DNA from: Candidatus Methylomirabilota bacterium
Lineage (GTDB): Bacteria > Methylomirabilota > Methylomirabilia > Rokubacteriales > CSP1-6
Direction of reading: 5' to 3'
NCBI GenBank assembly: GCA_035764725.1
Contig: DASTYT010000127.1
Location: 1 to 46,380 of the forward strand
DNA: 46,380 bases
Below, piece after piece: positions 8,811 through 17,935 of this stretch. A program made the translations under genes and the position numbers. The notes beneath the pieces were generated by a model. It did no database searches. It was not told the origin of the DNA and saw nothing but the letters and a program-made list of their open reading frames with translations. How positions within the stretch are numbered: the stretch's first letter is position 1; each line of letters begins with the position of its first letter.

Positions 8811-9259
8811 GGATCGAGGATCTGCGGCCGGCGGCGGGCGCCACGAAGAAGCGGAAGCGGCTGGGCCGCGGCCCCGCGTCCGGCACCGGCAAGACATCCG
8901 GCAAGGGCCACAAGGGTCTCAACGCCCGTTCCGGCGGAGGGGTGCGTCCGGGCTTCGAGGGCGGCCAGATGCCGCTCTACCGACGCCTGCCCAAGCGAGG
9001 CTTCCTGCCCTTCGGCGGCAAGACCGAGCTCGCCATCGTCAATCTGAAGGACCTCGCCGCGCGGTTCGGCGCGGGCAGCGTCGTCGATCCCGACAGCCTG
9101 CTCCAAGCGCGCCTGATCAAGAAGGCCGACCGGGATCGCGTCAAGGTGCTGGGAGACGGCGAGCTGGGCCATGCCCTCACCGTGCGGGCCCACAAGATCA
9201 GCGAGTCGGCGCGGAAGAAGGTCGAGGCGGCGGGGGGACGGGTGGAGGTCCTGGCCTGA
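8807..9259 (+). CDS. rplO: Large ribosomal subunit protein uL15
   Basis: A 150-residue L15, a late 50S assembly protein. The N-terminal basic Gly-rich region is typical ([20 protein letters not shown]), followed by [20 protein letters not shown] and a globular C-terminal domain ending in a conserved [12 protein letters not shown] strand. The start overlaps the rpmD stop (ATGA) and its own TGA overlaps the ATG of secY by one base, so this part of the operon has no untranslated gaps. Confidence 0.96.
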   Translation: MRIEDLRPAAGATKKRKRLGRGPASGTGKTSGKGHKGLNARSGGGVRPGFEGGQMPLYRRLPKRGFLPFGGKTELAIVNLKDLAARFGAGSVVDPDSLLQARLIKKADRDRVKVLGDGELGHALTVRAHKISESARKKVEAAGGRVEVLA

Positions 9260-10572
9260 TGTTCGAGAGTCTGCAGAGCTTCCGGAACATCTTCCGGATC
9301 GAGGAGCTCAAGCGGCGGGTGCTGGTCACCCTCGGCCTGCTCGCCGCCTATCGCCTCGGCGCCCACGTCCCGACCCCGGGCATCGACGGCCACGCGCTCG
9401 CCCAGTTCTTCGACCAGGTGCAGGGCACCCTGCTCGGGATGGTGGACCTCTTCTCGGGCGGCAACCTGCGCCGGCTCACGATTTTTGCCCTTGGGATCAT
9501 GCCCTATATCTCCGCGTCGATCATCCTGCAGCTCCTGACCGTGGTGATCCCCGCGCTCGAGCGGCTCGCCAAGGAAGGCGAGGCGGGCAAGAAGAAGATC
9601 ACCCAGTACACCCGCTATGGGACCATCGTGCTGTCGCTGATCCAGGCCTTCGGGATCGCGGTGGGGCTCGAGAGCATGCGGGCGCCGGGCGGCGGCTCCA
9701 TCGTGCCGGATCCGGGCTGGGGCTTCCGGCTCCTCACCATGATCACGCTCACCACCGGCACCGCGCTGATCATGTGGCTGGGCGAGCAGATCTCGGAGAA
9801 GGGGATCGGCAACGGTATCTCGCTGATCATCTTCGCGGGCATCGTGGTGCGGCTGCCGTCGGCGATCATTTCGTCCTATCGCCTCATCTCGACGGGAGAG
9901 CTGCGGCTGCCCGTGTTCGTGGCGCTCCTCGTGATGATGCTGCTGGTCACTGCCGCGGTCATCCTCATGCAGGAGGGCCAGCGGAAGATTCCCGTCCAGT
10001 ACGCCAAGCGGGTGGTGGGGCGCCGGGTCTACGGCGGCCAGTCCACCCACATCCCCCTGCGCATCAACACCGCGGGCGTCATCCCGGTGATCTTCGCGTC
10101 GTCGCTCATCCTGTTCCCGGCGACCCTCACCCGCTTCGTCAATCACCCGTGGATGCAGGTGATCACCGAGGCGCTGTCGCCGGGGCACGTGACCTACACC
10201 GTCATGTACTGCGGTCTCATCATCTTCTTCGCCTACTTCTACACCGCGATCGTGTTCAACCCGATCGACCTTGCCGACAACATGAAGAAGTACGGCGGGT
10301 TCATCCCCGGGGTGCGGCCGGGCAAGAAGACGGCGGAGTACATCGACCGGACCCTCACCCGCATCACCTTGCCGGGGGCCATCTTCCTCGCCCTCATCTC
10401 GGTGCTGCCGGACTTCCTCATCCGCTGGTTCAACACGCCCTTCTACTTCGGCGGGACGAGCCTCCTCATCGTGGTCGGCGTGGCCCTGGACACGGTGCGA
10501 CAGATGGAGTCGCACCTCCTGATGCGGAACTACGAGGGCTTCCTCCGGAAGCGCCAGCGGGCGCGGGCATGA
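9259..10572 (+). CDS. secY: Protein translocase channel subunit SecY
   Basis: A 437-residue integral inner-membrane protein, the pore of the Sec translocon with SecE and SecG. Ten hydrophobic segments are visible. The N-terminus reads FRIEELKRRVLVTLGLLAAY, the plug and TM2 region GGNLRRLTIFALGIMPYISA, and the later segments GNGISLIIFAGIV and FNPIDLADNMKKYGGFIPG are hallmark SecY sequences. The TGATG overlap with rplO and the ATGA overlap with adk suggest coupled translation. Length is typical. Confidence 0.97.
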   Translation: MFESLQSFRNIFRIEELKRRVLVTLGLLAAYRLGAHVPTPGIDGHALAQFFDQVQGTLLGMVDLFSGGNLRRLTIFALGIMPYISASIILQLLTVVIPALERLAKEGEAGKKKITQYTRYGTIVLSLIQAFGIAVGLESMRAPGGGSIVPDPGWGFRLLTMITLTTGTALIMWLGEQISEKGIGNGISLIIFAGIVVRLPSAIISSYRLISTGELRLPVFVALLVMMLLVTAAVILMQEGQRKIPVQYAKRVVGRRVYGGQSTHIPLRINTAGVIPVIFASSLILFPATLTRFVNHPWMQVITEALSPGHVTYTVMYCGLIIFFAYFYTAIVFNPIDLADNMKKYGGFIPGVRPGKKTAEYIDRTLTRITLPGAIFLALISVLPDFLIRWFNTPFYFGGTSLLIVVGVALDTVRQMESHLLMRNYEGFLRKRQRARA

Positions 10573-11231
10573 GCGCGCGCGTCATCTTCCTCGGCGCGCC
10601 TGGGGCGGGCAAGGGCACTCAGGCGCGCGCCCTCGCCGCGGAGTGGAGCGTGCCCCAGGTGGCCACTGGCGACATGCTGCGCGAGGCGGTGGCGGCGAAG
10701 ACGCCGCTCGGGCTCGAAGCCAAGCGCCACATGGACTCCGGCGGGCTCGTGCCCGACGACGTGGTGATCGGGCTCGTGGAGGAGCGTCTCGCCCGTCCGG
10801 ACGGCGCCGCCGGCTTCGTGCTGGACGGTTTCCCGCGGACGACCGCGCAGGCGCAGGCGCTCGACGCCATGCTGAAGCGCCGGGGGCAGTCCATCGACCG
10901 GGTGGTCTTCCTCGAAGTGGGCCGCGAGGAGCTGCTTCGCCGCCTCACCGGCCGGCGGGTGTGCCCCAAGTGCGGGGCCGCCTTCCATCTCGTCTCGGCG
11001 CCACCCCGGACGGCGGGGCGCTGCGACAACTGCGGCGCCGAGCTCACCCAGCGCTCGGACGACACCCGCGAGGCGGTGGCCACGCGGCTCGACGTCTACC
11101 AGAAGCAGACCGCGCCGCTGCTCGCCTACTACCGCGAGCGCGGCCTCCTCGCCACCGTACCCGGCGAGGGCGCGATGTCCCGCGTGGCCGCGGACATCCG
11201 CAAAGCGGTGGGACGGGCGGTGCCCGCGTGA
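10569..11231 (+). CDS. adk: Adenylate kinase, zinc-lid type
   Basis: A 220-residue adenylate kinase that interconverts ATP plus AMP with two ADP. The P-loop GAPGAGKGTQ lies at residues 8-17, and FVLDGFPRTTAQAQAL is the conserved nucleotide-binding segment. The lid is the long form with four cysteines (CPKCGAAFH, then CDNCGAEL), so it should bind structural zinc as in Bacillus-type enzymes. The start overlaps the secY stop (ATGA). adk and map directly after secY is a common arrangement. Confidence 0.96.
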   Translation: MSARVIFLGAPGAGKGTQARALAAEWSVPQVATGDMLREAVAAKTPLGLEAKRHMDSGGLVPDDVVIGLVEERLARPDGAAGFVLDGFPRTTAQAQALDAMLKRRGQSIDRVVFLEVGREELLRRLTGRRVCPKCGAAFHLVSAPPRTAGRCDNCGAELTQRSDDTREAVATRLDVYQKQTAPLLAYYRERGLLATVPGEGAMSRVAADIRKAVGRAVPA

Positions 11232-11989
11232 TCCTGCTCAAGTCGCCTCGCGAGCTCGCCCATATGCGTGCGGCGGGTCACATCCTCGCCGAGGTGAAGG
11301 AACGCCTGCGCGCGATGGTGCGCCCGGGCATCACCACCAAGGACATCGACGCCGACGTGGAGGCGTTCATCGTCGGCAAAGGCGCCAAGTCCGCGTTCAA
11401 GGGCTACCGCGGCTTTCCCGCGACGGTCTGCACCTCCCTCAACGAGGAGATCGTCCACGGGATCCCGTCCGCGAAGCGCCGGCTCACCGAGGGCGACATT
11501 ATCGGGCTTGACCTCGGGTGCATCGTGGAGGGGTACTACGCCGACTGTGCGATCACGCTGCCGGTGAGCCCGGTGCCGCCCCGGGTGCAGGAGCTGCTGG
11601 ACGTCACGCGCGAGAGCCTCGACAAGGCCATCGTGCAGTGCCGCGCGGGCAACCGCCTGGGTGACGTCTCGCATGCTGTCCAGAGCCACTGCGAGAGCCA
11701 CGGCTTCGGGGTGGTGCGGGCCTTCGTGGGCCACGGCATCGGCCGCGCGCTACACGAGGATCCTCAGGTGCCGAACTTCGGCGAGCCGGGGCGCGGCCCC
11801 GCGCTGAAGCCGGGCATGGTGCTCGCCATCGAGCCCATGATCACGATGGGGTCGTGGGAGGTCCGGATTCTCGAGGACCGGTGGACCGCCGTCACCGAGG
11901 ACGGCAGCCTCGCCGCGCACTTCGAGGACACCATCGCCATCACCGAGGAGGGCCCCGAGGTCCTCACCCGCATCGAGCCCAGGTCCTAG
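11228..11989 (+). CDS. map: Methionine aminopeptidase, type I
   Basis: A 253-residue type I methionine aminopeptidase that removes the initiator Met from nascent proteins. Metal-site signatures are present: IVHGIPS (His), GLDLGCIVEGYYADCAIT with the two metal-binding Asp, FVGHGIGRALHEDP (His), LAIEPMI (Glu) and AAHFEDTIAITEEG (Glu). The start is GTG 11228, overlapping the adk TGA by 4 nt. It lacks the N-terminal zinc/SH3 extension seen in some actinobacterial enzymes. Confidence 0.95.
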   Translation: MILLKSPRELAHMRAAGHILAEVKERLRAMVRPGITTKDIDADVEAFIVGKGAKSAFKGYRGFPATVCTSLNEEIVHGIPSAKRRLTEGDIIGLDLGCIVEGYYADCAITLPVSPVPPRVQELLDVTRESLDKAIVQCRAGNRLGDVSHAVQSHCESHGFGVVRAFVGHGIGRALHEDPQVPNFGEPGRGPALKPGMVLAIEPMITMGSWEVRILEDRWTAVTEDGSLAAHFEDTIAITEEGPEVLTRIEPRS

Positions 11990-11998
11990 GGAGCGCGC

Positions 11999-12217
11999 GT
12001 GGCCAAGGAAGACGCGATCGAGGTGGAGGGCACGGTGGTCGAGCCGCTGCCCAACGCGATGTTCCGCGTCGAGCTGGAGAACGGGCACAAGGTGCTCGCC
12101 CACGTCTCCGGCAAGATGCGCATGAACTTCATCCGCATCCTGCCCGGGGACAAGGTCAAGGTGGAGCTGTCGCCGTACGACCTCACCCGCGGCCGGATCA
12201 CGTATCGATTCAAATAG
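11999..12217 (+). CDS. infA: Translation initiation factor IF-1
   Basis: A 72-residue IF-1, exactly the usual size. This OB-fold protein binds the 30S A site during initiation. The sequence [20 protein letters not shown], then [20 protein letters not shown] and [14 protein letters not shown], is nearly invariant. GTG 11999 is the start. The placement map-infA-rpmJ-rpsM is typical of spc/alpha junctions outside the gammaproteobacteria. Confidence 0.97.
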   Translation: MAKEDAIEVEGTVVEPLPNAMFRVELENGHKVLAHVSGKMRMNFIRILPGDKVKVELSPYDLTRGRITYRFK

Positions 12218-12238
12218 GTCGTTTTTCAAAGGACAGTC

Positions 12239-12352
12239 ATGAAAGTCAAGCCGTCGATCAAGCTGCGGTGCGAGAACTGCAAGATCGTGCGCCGGCACGG
12301 GGCCGTGCGCGTGATCTGCAAGAATCCCCGTCACAAGCAGCGGCAAGGCTGA
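12239..12352 (+). CDS. rpmJ: Large ribosomal subunit protein bL36, zinc-binding form
   Basis: A 37-residue L36, too short for most ORF cut-offs. It starts ATG 12239 behind an AAAGGA ribosome-binding site at about 12228-12233 and ends TGA 12350-12352. The translation begins [20 protein letters not shown], with C11-x2-C14, C27 and H32 forming the zinc site. It lies between infA and rpsM, its usual place. Confidence 0.96.
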   Translation: MKVKPSIKLRCENCKIVRRHGAVRVICKNPRHKQRQG

Positions 12353-12362
12353 GGAGTCGCCC

Positions 12363-12788
12363 ATGGCACGTATCGCCGGAGTGGACCTGCCCCGCGACAA
12401 GCGCGGCGTCATCGCCGTGCAGTACATCTACGGGATCGGCATCCCGTCGGCCCGCCGCATCATGATGGATGCGCGCGTGGACGGGAACAAGCGCGTGAAG
12501 AGCTGGAGCGACGACGAGACCGCCAGGGTGCGCGACATCATCGAGCGCGAGTTCAAGGTCGAGGGTGACCTGCGGCGCGAGGTCGCGATGAACGTGAAGC
12601 GGCTGATGGACATCGGCTGCTATCGCGGGATCCGGCACCGCAAGGGCCTCCCCGTCCGCGGCCAGCGCACCCACACCAACGCCCGGACGCGGAAGGGCAA
12701 GAGCAAGGGCGTCATGGTCAAGAAGAAGCCCGTCGCCGCCGCCCCCGCGGCTGCGGCGCCCGCCGCTCCCGCGGCGCCAAAGAAGTAA
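12363..12788 (+). CDS. rpsM: Small ribosomal subunit protein uS13 with Ala/Pro-rich tail
   Basis: Residues 1-120 of this 141-residue protein are a standard S13, which sits in the 30S head and contacts P-site t[34 protein letters not shown], then [20 protein letters not shown]. The last 20 residues (about 122-141) add a Lys/Ala/Pro-rich tail reading [20 protein letters not shown]. The S13 C-terminal tail normally threads between tRNAs, so a longer tail at that site is noteworthy. Length is about 20 above the family norm. Confidence 0.95.
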   Translation: MARIAGVDLPRDKRGVIAVQYIYGIGIPSARRIMMDARVDGNKRVKSWSDDETARVRDIIEREFKVEGDLRREVAMNVKRLMDIGCYRGIRHRKGLPVRGQRTHTNARTRKGKSKGVMVKKKPVAAAPAAAAPAAPAAPKK

Positions 12789-12800
12789 GGAGCCGAGAAC

Positions 12801-13220
12801 ATGGCCGACGAGCAGCAATCAGCCGAGAAGCCGGCGGCGCCCCGCAAGGGCGGGCGCAAGCGCGAGCGCAAGGAGGTCCGCGTGGGCGTCGCCCACGTGC
12901 AGGCCACCTTCAACAATACGATCGTGACTCTGACCGACAAGACCGGCAACGTGGTCTCGTGGGCGAGCGCGGGGAGCGTGGGCTTCAAGGGCTCGCGCAA
13001 GAGCACCCCGTTCGCCGCCCAGACCGCCGCCGAGAACGCCGCCCGCAAGGCGATGGACCTCGGGCTCAAGTCTGTCGAGGTTTGCGTCAAGGGCCCGGGC
13101 GCCGGCCGCGAGGCTGCCATCCGCGCGCTCCAGGCGGTGGGTCTCGAGGTCACCGCCATCCGCGACGTGACCCCGATCCCCCACAATGGCTGCCGGCCGC
13201 CCAAGCGGCGCCGGGTGTAG
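12801..13220 (+). CDS. rpsK: Small ribosomal subunit protein uS11
   Basis: A 139-residue S11 of the 30S platform. After a charged, variable N-terminus (residues 1-30) come [53 protein letters not shown] and the invariant end [16 protein letters not shown]. Length is slightly above average owing to the N-terminal Lys/Arg-rich segment. It sits 12 nt after rpsM and 12 nt before rpsD. Confidence 0.97.
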   Translation: MADEQQSAEKPAAPRKGGRKRERKEVRVGVAHVQATFNNTIVTLTDKTGNVVSWASAGSVGFKGSRKSTPFAAQTAAENAARKAMDLGLKSVEVCVKGPGAGREAAIRALQAVGLEVTAIRDVTPIPHNGCRPPKRRRV

Positions 13221-13232
13221 GGAGGAGGGGAC

Positions 13233-13856
13233 GTGGCGAGATATCGCGAAGCGGTGTGCCGGCAGTGCCGGCGCGAGGGGATCAAACTGTTCCTGAAGGG
13301 CGCGCGCTGCTTCACCGAGAAGTGCGCGATCGAGCGGCGCAACTATCCTCCGGGCCAGCACGGCCTCTCCCGCACCAAGCTGACCAACTACGGCATCCAG
13401 CTGCGGGAGAAGCAGAAGGCCAAGAACATCTACGGGGTGCTGGAGACCCAGTTCCGCCGCTACTTCGAGCGCGCCGAGCGCGAGAAGGGCATCACCGGCG
13501 AGAACCTCCTCAAGCTCCTCGAGCGCCGGCTCGACAACGTGGTCTTCCGTCTCGGGATGGCGGCCTCGCGCCGCGAGGCCCGGCAGATGGTGGCCCACGG
13601 GCACATCCAGGTGAACGGCCGCAAGGTGTCAGTGCCGTCCTACATCGTCAAGGTCGGTGAAGAGGTGGCGCTCCGGGCCACGTCGAAGATGCAGGAGCGC
13701 GTGGTCGACAATCTCGGGGCGGGCCGCTCCGCGGTGCCGCCGTGGCTGGACGTGGACATCAACCAGAAGAAGGGGACGGTGCGTGGGCTCCCGGTCCGGG
13801 AGGACATCCAGATCCCCGTGCAGGAGCAGCTGATCGTCGAGCTGTTCTCGAAGTAG
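13233..13856 (+). CDS. rpsD: Small ribosomal subunit protein uS4, zinc-binding form
   Basis: A 207-residue S4, the primary assembly protein of the 30S body and a fidelity factor. The N-terminal zinc site is complete: C9, C12, C26 and C31. The S4 RNA-binding domain reads [20 protein letters not shown] followed by [16 protein letters not shown]. The start is GTG 13233 after GGAGGAGGGG. Its place between rpsK and rpoA is the canonical alpha-operon order. Confidence 0.97.
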   Translation: MARYREAVCRQCRREGIKLFLKGARCFTEKCAIERRNYPPGQHGLSRTKLTNYGIQLREKQKAKNIYGVLETQFRRYFERAEREKGITGENLLKLLERRLDNVVFRLGMAASRREARQMVAHGHIQVNGRKVSVPSYIVKVGEEVALRATSKMQERVVDNLGAGRSAVPPWLDVDINQKKGTVRGLPVREDIQIPVQEQLIVELFSK

Positions 13857-13862
13857 GAGACC

Positions 13863-14849
13863 ATGGCCAGGATTCCGTTTCAGAAGCCGAGACATATCGA
13901 GTGGGAGATCAACACCGACCGCTACGGGCGGCTCGTCGCGGAGCCCTTCGAGAAGGGCTATGCCCTCACCGTGGGGAACTCGATCCGCCGGACGCTGCTC
14001 AGCATCATCCCGGGCGCGGCGGTGTCGTGGGTGCGCATCACGGGGGTCACCGACGCCGAGACGAAGATTCCCGGAGTCGCCGAGGCCACCGTCGAGGTGC
14101 TGCTGAACCTCCGCAAGCTCGCGCTCAACGTCCCCTCGGGTGAGCCGCTCATTACGCGGCTCGACGCCACCGGCCCCCGCAACGTCACGGGCGCCGACGT
14201 CTCCGAGGGTACCGGGCTCGAGGTGCTGAACCCCGAGTTGCCGATCTGCACCCTGGAGGCCGGGGCCACCCTGTCCATCGAGGTGGGCGTGGGGGTGGGG
14301 CGCGGCTACGTGAACGCGGCCGGGCATCCCGAGGGGTCGGTGCCCGCGGGCGCCATGGCCATGGACGCGGCCTTCTCCCCCATCCAACGGGTGTCGTACA
14401 ACGTGGAAGCGTCGCGGCTGGGCAAGGTCATCGACTACGAGCGCCTGATCCTCGAGGTGTGGACCAACGGCGCGGTGTCGCCCGAGGAGGCGCTCACGCG
14501 CGCCGCCGGTTACATGCGGGACCACTTCGCGCTGCTGGCTCCTCCCGGCGGACCGGAGGAAGACGAAGAAGTCGAGGAGGCGGGCGAGGGCTTCCTCCAG
14601 GAGAGCCTGTCCAAGGCCCTCGAGGAGCTGCCTCTGCCCGCGCGCGCCATCAACGCGCTCCGCAACGCGGAGATCCTCACGGTGGCGGACCTCGTGCAGA
14701 AGACGGATGCCGAGCTCGAGAACGTGAAGAACCTCGGCTCGAAGTCGATCGACGAGATCAAGGACGCGCTCGCCGGACTCGGGCTCTCGCTGGGGATGCG
14801 CATCGACCCCGCGGTGCTCGGGGCGCTCGGGCGGGGAGGCGTGAAATGA
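13863..14849 (+). CDS. rpoA: RNA polymerase alpha subunit
   Basis: A 328-residue alpha subunit. The N-terminal assembly domain (about 1-230) includes [20 protein letters not shown], and the C-terminal domain (about 245-320) includes [20 protein letters not shown] and [20 protein letters not shown], the UP-element and activator-binding fold. The linker is acidic ([12 protein letters not shown]). Length and domain layout are normal. The TGA overlaps the ATG of rplQ. Confidence 0.97.
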   Translation: MARIPFQKPRHIEWEINTDRYGRLVAEPFEKGYALTVGNSIRRTLLSIIPGAAVSWVRITGVTDAETKIPGVAEATVEVLLNLRKLALNVPSGEPLITRLDATGPRNVTGADVSEGTGLEVLNPELPICTLEAGATLSIEVGVGVGRGYVNAAGHPEGSVPAGAMAMDAAFSPIQRVSYNVEASRLGKVIDYERLILEVWTNGAVSPEEALTRAAGYMRDHFALLAPPGGPEEDEEVEEAGEGFLQESLSKALEELPLPARAINALRNAEILTVADLVQKTDAELENVKNLGSKSIDEIKDALAGLGLSLGMRIDPAVLGALGRGGVK

Positions 14850-15337
14850 GGCACGGGCGGGCGAACTACAAGCTGGGGCGGCTGACCGCGCATCGCTGGG
14901 CGATGTTCCGCAATCTCCTTGTCGCGCTGTTCCGTCACGAGCGCATCATGACCACCGAGGCCAAGGCCAAGGCCGTGCGCGGGCTCGCGGATCAGATGGT
15001 CACCCTGGCCAAGCGCGAGGATCTGCACGCCAAGCGCCAGGTGCTGAGCATGGTGCCGGACGAGACGGTGGTGAAGAAGCTCTTCGACACCATCGCCTCG
15101 CGCTTCTCGGACCGGAACGGCGGCTACACCCGCATCATCCACGCCGGCACCCGGCCCGGCGACCGCGCCCCCATGGTGGTGCTGGAGCTGGTGGATCGCC
15201 CCGAGACGCCGCGCGAGAAGCCGAAGAAGGACGCCAAGGCCGAGAAGGCGCCCAAGGCGGAGAAGGCCGACAAGGGCGAAGCGGGCGCCGGCGCGGGCAA
15301 GGGCCGCAGGAAGAAAGCGGCGGCCGCGGCCGGCTAG
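14846..15337 (+). CDS. rplQ: Large ribosomal subunit protein bL17 with Lys/Ala-rich tail
   Basis: The first 118 residues are an ordinary L17 near the exit tunnel: [20 protein letters not shown], then [20 protein letters not shown] and a C-terminal [19 protein letters not shown]. Residues 119-163 add a repetitive Lys/Ala/Glu/Gly-rich tail with [20 protein letters not shown]. The start overlaps the rpoA stop (ATGA at 14846-14849). It closes the ribosomal superoperon; a strong hairpin follows 28 nt downstream. Confidence 0.95.
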   Translation: MRHGRANYKLGRLTAHRWAMFRNLLVALFRHERIMTTEAKAKAVRGLADQMVTLAKREDLHAKRQVLSMVPDETVVKKLFDTIASRFSDRNGGYTRIIHAGTRPGDRAPMVVLELVDRPETPREKPKKDAKAEKAPKAEKADKGEAGAGAGKGRRKKAAAAAG

Positions 15338-15365
15338 CCCGCGCCGTCTCGACGAAGCTCACCCC

Positions 15366-15387
15366 GGGGGCGGCGCGCGCCGCCCCC
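15366..15387 (+). terminator. GC hairpin ending the ribosomal superoperon
   Basis: A perfect 22-nt palindrome, two 11-nt arms (GGGGGCGGCGC and GCGCCGCCCCC) with no fixed loop, lies 28 nt after the rplQ stop and before the next gene. No T-run follows, so it is not a classical intrinsic terminator. In a GC-rich genome such hairpins still often mark transcript ends. Its position between functionally unrelated genes supports that role. Confidence 0.6.
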
Positions 15388-15420
15388 GTCGTGCGTTCAG
15401 CGCGAACGGAGGAGGGCGCG

Positions 15421-16251
15421 ATGAAGCTCAAGGACCGGGTGGCGCTGGTGACGGGTGGGGGATCGGGGATCGGCCGGGCGATCGCGCTGCTCTTCGCCGA
15501 GGAGGGCGCGCGCGTGGTGGTCAACGACCTCCACCTCGCCACCGCGGAGAAGACCGTCCAGGAGATGGGCGCGAGCGCGCGGGGCGGGTTTGCCGTCGCC
15601 GCCGACGTCTCCGACAGCCGGCAGGTCGCCGCGATGTTCGACGAGATCGAGCGCCGCTGCGGCACCCTCGACGTGCTCGTGAACAATGCGGGCATCGCGC
15701 TGGGCCCCGGCGAGGACCTCGAAGCACGCCGCCAGCGCGCCGAGGCGCGCATCATGGAGATGGTGGGCGGTGAGGGCATACAGACGCACTTCGACGTGAC
15801 CCAGGAGATGAGCGACGAGGCCTGGCACCGCGTCATCGGCGTGCATCTGAACGGCACCTTCTTCTGCACCCGCGCCGCGTTGCGCCTGATGAGCCGGCAG
15901 AACCGCGGCGCCATTGTCAACCTCTCGAGCGTGGCGGCCCTCATGGGCCTCGCCCAGGTGCCCCACTATTCCGCGGCCAAGGGCGGCATCCTCGCCTTCA
16001 CGCGGGCGGTGGCGCGCGAGGTCGGCTCGCGGGGGATCCGCGTCAACGCGATCTGCCCCGGCTACATCGACACGCCGATGACCCAGTCGATCTCGCCGCT
16101 GGCCCGGAAGGCCCTGCTCTCGCAAACCCCGCTGGGCCGCATGGCCGAGCCTCGCGAAGTCGCCGCCACTGCGCTGTTCCTCGCGTCCGACGACTCGGGC
16201 TTCTACACGGGGCAGTGGCTCTCCCCGAACGGGGGACTCTTCATCGGCTAG
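15421..16251 (+). CDS. Short-chain dehydrogenase/reductase (SDR), FabG-like
   Basis: A 276-residue cytoplasmic NAD(P)-dependent oxidoreductase of the classical SDR family. The cofactor motif TGGGSGIG is at residues 11-18, NNAG at 88-91, catalytic Asn near 144, Ser at 169-170 and the YSAAK pair Tyr183-Lys187. Residues about 95-130 form an insertion that makes it some 30 residues longer than FabG (about 245). ATG 15421 is chosen over an upstream in-frame ATG (15391) because GGAGGAGG lies at about 15408-15415. The substrate cannot be told from sequence; annotation as 3-oxoacyl-ACP reductase would be a guess. Confidence 0.85.
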   Translation: MKLKDRVALVTGGGSGIGRAIALLFAEEGARVVVNDLHLATAEKTVQEMGASARGGFAVAADVSDSRQVAAMFDEIERRCGTLDVLVNNAGIALGPGEDLEARRQRAEARIMEMVGGEGIQTHFDVTQEMSDEAWHRVIGVHLNGTFFCTRAALRLMSRQNRGAIVNLSSVAALMGLAQVPHYSAAKGGILAFTRAVAREVGSRGIRVNAICPGYIDTPMTQSISPLARKALLSQTPLGRMAEPREVAATALFLASDDSGFYTGQWLSPNGGLFIG

Positions 16252-16275
16252 GTAGGCGGCTTTTCAGCCGCCTAC
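16252..16275. terminator. Bidirectional hairpin between convergent genes
   Basis: A perfect 10-bp stem (GTAGGCGGCT and AGCCGCCTAC) with a TTTC loop fills the 25-nt gap between the stop of the SDR gene (+) and the stop of the EamA-type transporter gene (-). Its position suggests it ends both transcripts. T-runs are lacking on both sides. Confidence 0.7.
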
Positions 16276-16276
16276 G

Positions 16277-17167
16277 TCAGAGGTTGAGGACGGCGACGCC
16301 GGTCACGGTGATCAGCGTGCCGAGGGCGGCGGTCCGGGTGATGCGCTCGCCGAGGAACAGGGTGCCGAGCGGGATCGCGAACATCGGCGCCGTCGAGGAG
16401 AGCACGGTGGAGACACCTACGCCGGCGTGCTTCACCCCCACTACGAAGAGCAGCGAGCTGCCTGCCGTGAGCACGGCGAGCAGGGTGAGGAGACCGGCCA
16501 GCGGGGCCCCGCCCTGCCGGACCGCTCCCATCGAGCCCCACACCCACGGCGTGGCGAAGAGCACCAGCGCGGCGATCGGCAGCCGCACCGCCTGCGCGGT
16601 GGTGGCGTCGAGGCAGGTGAGCGGCACCTTGAGCATGATCACTCCCGCCGCCCACGCGAGCGACGCCGCCTGCGAGGAGAGAAGGCCCAGCCAGAGATGA
16701 CCGGGCCGGCCAGGCTCGCTCGGCCGCTCGCCCACGATGAGGGCCAGGCCGCCCAGCGTCAGCACGGAGCCCGTGATGAGCGCGGGAGTGATGGGCTCGC
16801 CCAGGAACATCGCCGCCAGCCCCGCGGAGACCATGGGATACGTCATCGACGCGGTCATGGCGCGGGCGAGCCCGAGGAAGCGCGCGCTCTCGAAGAAGAT
16901 GGTGTCGCCGAGGCTCCCCGAGAGCACGATCGACGCGGCGAGGAGCGCGAAGGTCGGCAGGCCGATCTCGCGAAGCCCCTCGACGCCGGCGGTGGCGAGT
17001 ACCCACGCCATCAGCAGCACGCCGGCCCCCATCGTGCGCAGGGCGTTGATGGTCGGCGAGTTGAGCGTCCTCGAGAGCCGTCGCACGCACAGGCTCACCA
17101 CGGCCCAGATGAGCGCGGAGGCGAGCGAGGCGAGGGCGCCTAGGGTAGGATCCGGAAGAGCGAGCAT
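16277..17167 (-). CDS. EamA/DMT-superfamily transporter
   Basis: A 296-residue inner-membrane protein with about ten hydrophobic segments arranged as two EamA repeats of about 140 residues each, the pattern of the drug/metabolite transporter superfamily. The repeats show the familiar endings: MTASMTYPMVSAGLAAMFLGEPITP in the first half (about residues 98-122, quoted with a break) and STAPMFAIPLGTLFLGERIT in the second. Members export small solutes such as amino acids or metabolites; the substrate is not predictable here. It converges with the SDR gene and is separated from the upstream operon by a hairpin, so it probably has its own promoter. Confidence 0.85.
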   Translation of the reverse strand: MLALPDPTLGALASLASALIWAVVSLCVRRLSRTLNSPTINALRTMGAGVLLMAWVLATAGVEGLREIGLPTFALLAASIVLSGSLGDTIFFESARFLGLARAMTASMTYPMVSAGLAAMFLGEPITPALITGSVLTLGGLALIVGERPSEPGRPGHLWLGLLSSQAASLAWAAGVIMLKVPLTCLDATTAQAVRLPIAALVLFATPWVWGSMGAVRQGGAPLAGLLTLLAVLTAGSSLLFVVGVKHAGVGVSTVLSSTAPMFAIPLGTLFLGERITRTAALGTLITVTGVAVLNL

Positions 17168-17218
17168 CGGCCGGGGGCTACGGTAGCAGAAAACCGAGGC
17201 GGCCCCCGCACTTCTGGC

Positions 17219-17247
17219 GCGCTCCGGGACTGAGCGTCCCGGAGCGC
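17219..17247 (-). terminator. 12-bp hairpin ending the trxA-to-hydrolase operon
   Basis: A perfect 12-bp stem (GCGCTCCGGGAC and GTCCCGGAGCGC) with a TGAGC loop begins 11 nt beyond the stop of the dienelactone hydrolase gene on the minus strand. It separates that operon from the transporter gene at 17167. There is no clear T-run, but arm length and position support a terminator. Confidence 0.65.
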
Positions 17248-17258
17248 GCGCCCGTGGG

Positions 17259-17933
17259 CTATTTCAGGTTGGCCTGGAAATGGGCGAGGGTACGCTTCCA
17301 CGCGTCCTCGGCCGCGGCCTTGTTGTAGGCCTCCGGCCGCTCGTCGTTGAAGAACGCGTGGTCCACGCCGGGATAGATGTGAATGGTCGCGGTCTTGCCC
17401 GCCTTCTTGATCGCCGCCTCCACGTCGCGCGCGGTCTGCGGCGTCACGAACGCGTCCTTCTCCGCGAAGAGTCCCAGCACGGGGCCCGCGAGCTTGCTGT
17501 AGTCGGGCTTCACGTTGGGGTGGATCCCGTAGAAGTCCACCACCGCGCCGATGCTGGAATTGATGGTGCCGGCGAAGAGGGCGAGCTGGCCGCCCATGCA
17601 GAACCCCACCGCGCCGAGCTTGGCGGTGGAGGAATGGCCGGCGAGATATTTCGCGGCGCCGGCCAGATCCTTCTCGGCCTGGGCGATGTTCAGCGCCATG
17701 AAGAGCTTGCCCGCCCCGTCGGGCTCGCTCGCGGTCTGGCCGTGGTACATGTCGGGCGCCAGCGCCGAGTAGCCGGCGGCGGCAAAGCGGTCGCACACCT
17801 TCTTGATGTGGTCCACCAGCCCCCACCACTCCTGGATGACGAGGACGCCCGGGCCCTTGCCCGACGCCGGCGTCGCCAGATAGCCCTTGGTCGTGCCGCC
17901 ATTGCTCTTGAAGTCCACCATCTTCCCGGCCAT
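17259..17933 (-). CDS. Dienelactone hydrolase family protein
   Basis: A 224-residue alpha/beta hydrolase of the dienelactone hydrolase (carboxymethylenebutenolidase) family. The catalytic triad is visible as Cys112 in GFCMGG, Asp160 in AEKDAF and His192 in GVDHAFFND; Glu35 in IQEWWG matches the residue that gates the Cys. The family opens lactones in chloroaromatic degradation, but many members act on other esters and no catabolic genes surround this one. No signal peptide is seen. It is the last gene of a minus-strand operon, 2 nt after the CNNM gene. Confidence 0.88.
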   Translation of the reverse strand: MAGKMVDFKSNGGTTKGYLATPASGKGPGVLVIQEWWGLVDHIKKVCDRFAAAGYSALAPDMYHGQTASEPDGAGKLFMALNIAQAEKDLAGAAKYLAGHSSTAKLGAVGFCMGGQLALFAGTINSSIGAVVDFYGIHPNVKPDYSKLAGPVLGLFAEKDAFVTPQTARDVEAAIKKAGKTATIHIYPGVDHAFFNDERPEAYNKAAAEDAWKRTLAHFQANLK

Positions 17934-17935
17934 GC

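Noticed and set aside
8977..10515. A 512-codon minus-strand frame opposite rplO and secY
   Set aside because: It is highly charged and repetitive, has no domain and is the mirror of the secY hydrophobic codons; secY on the plus strand is certain.
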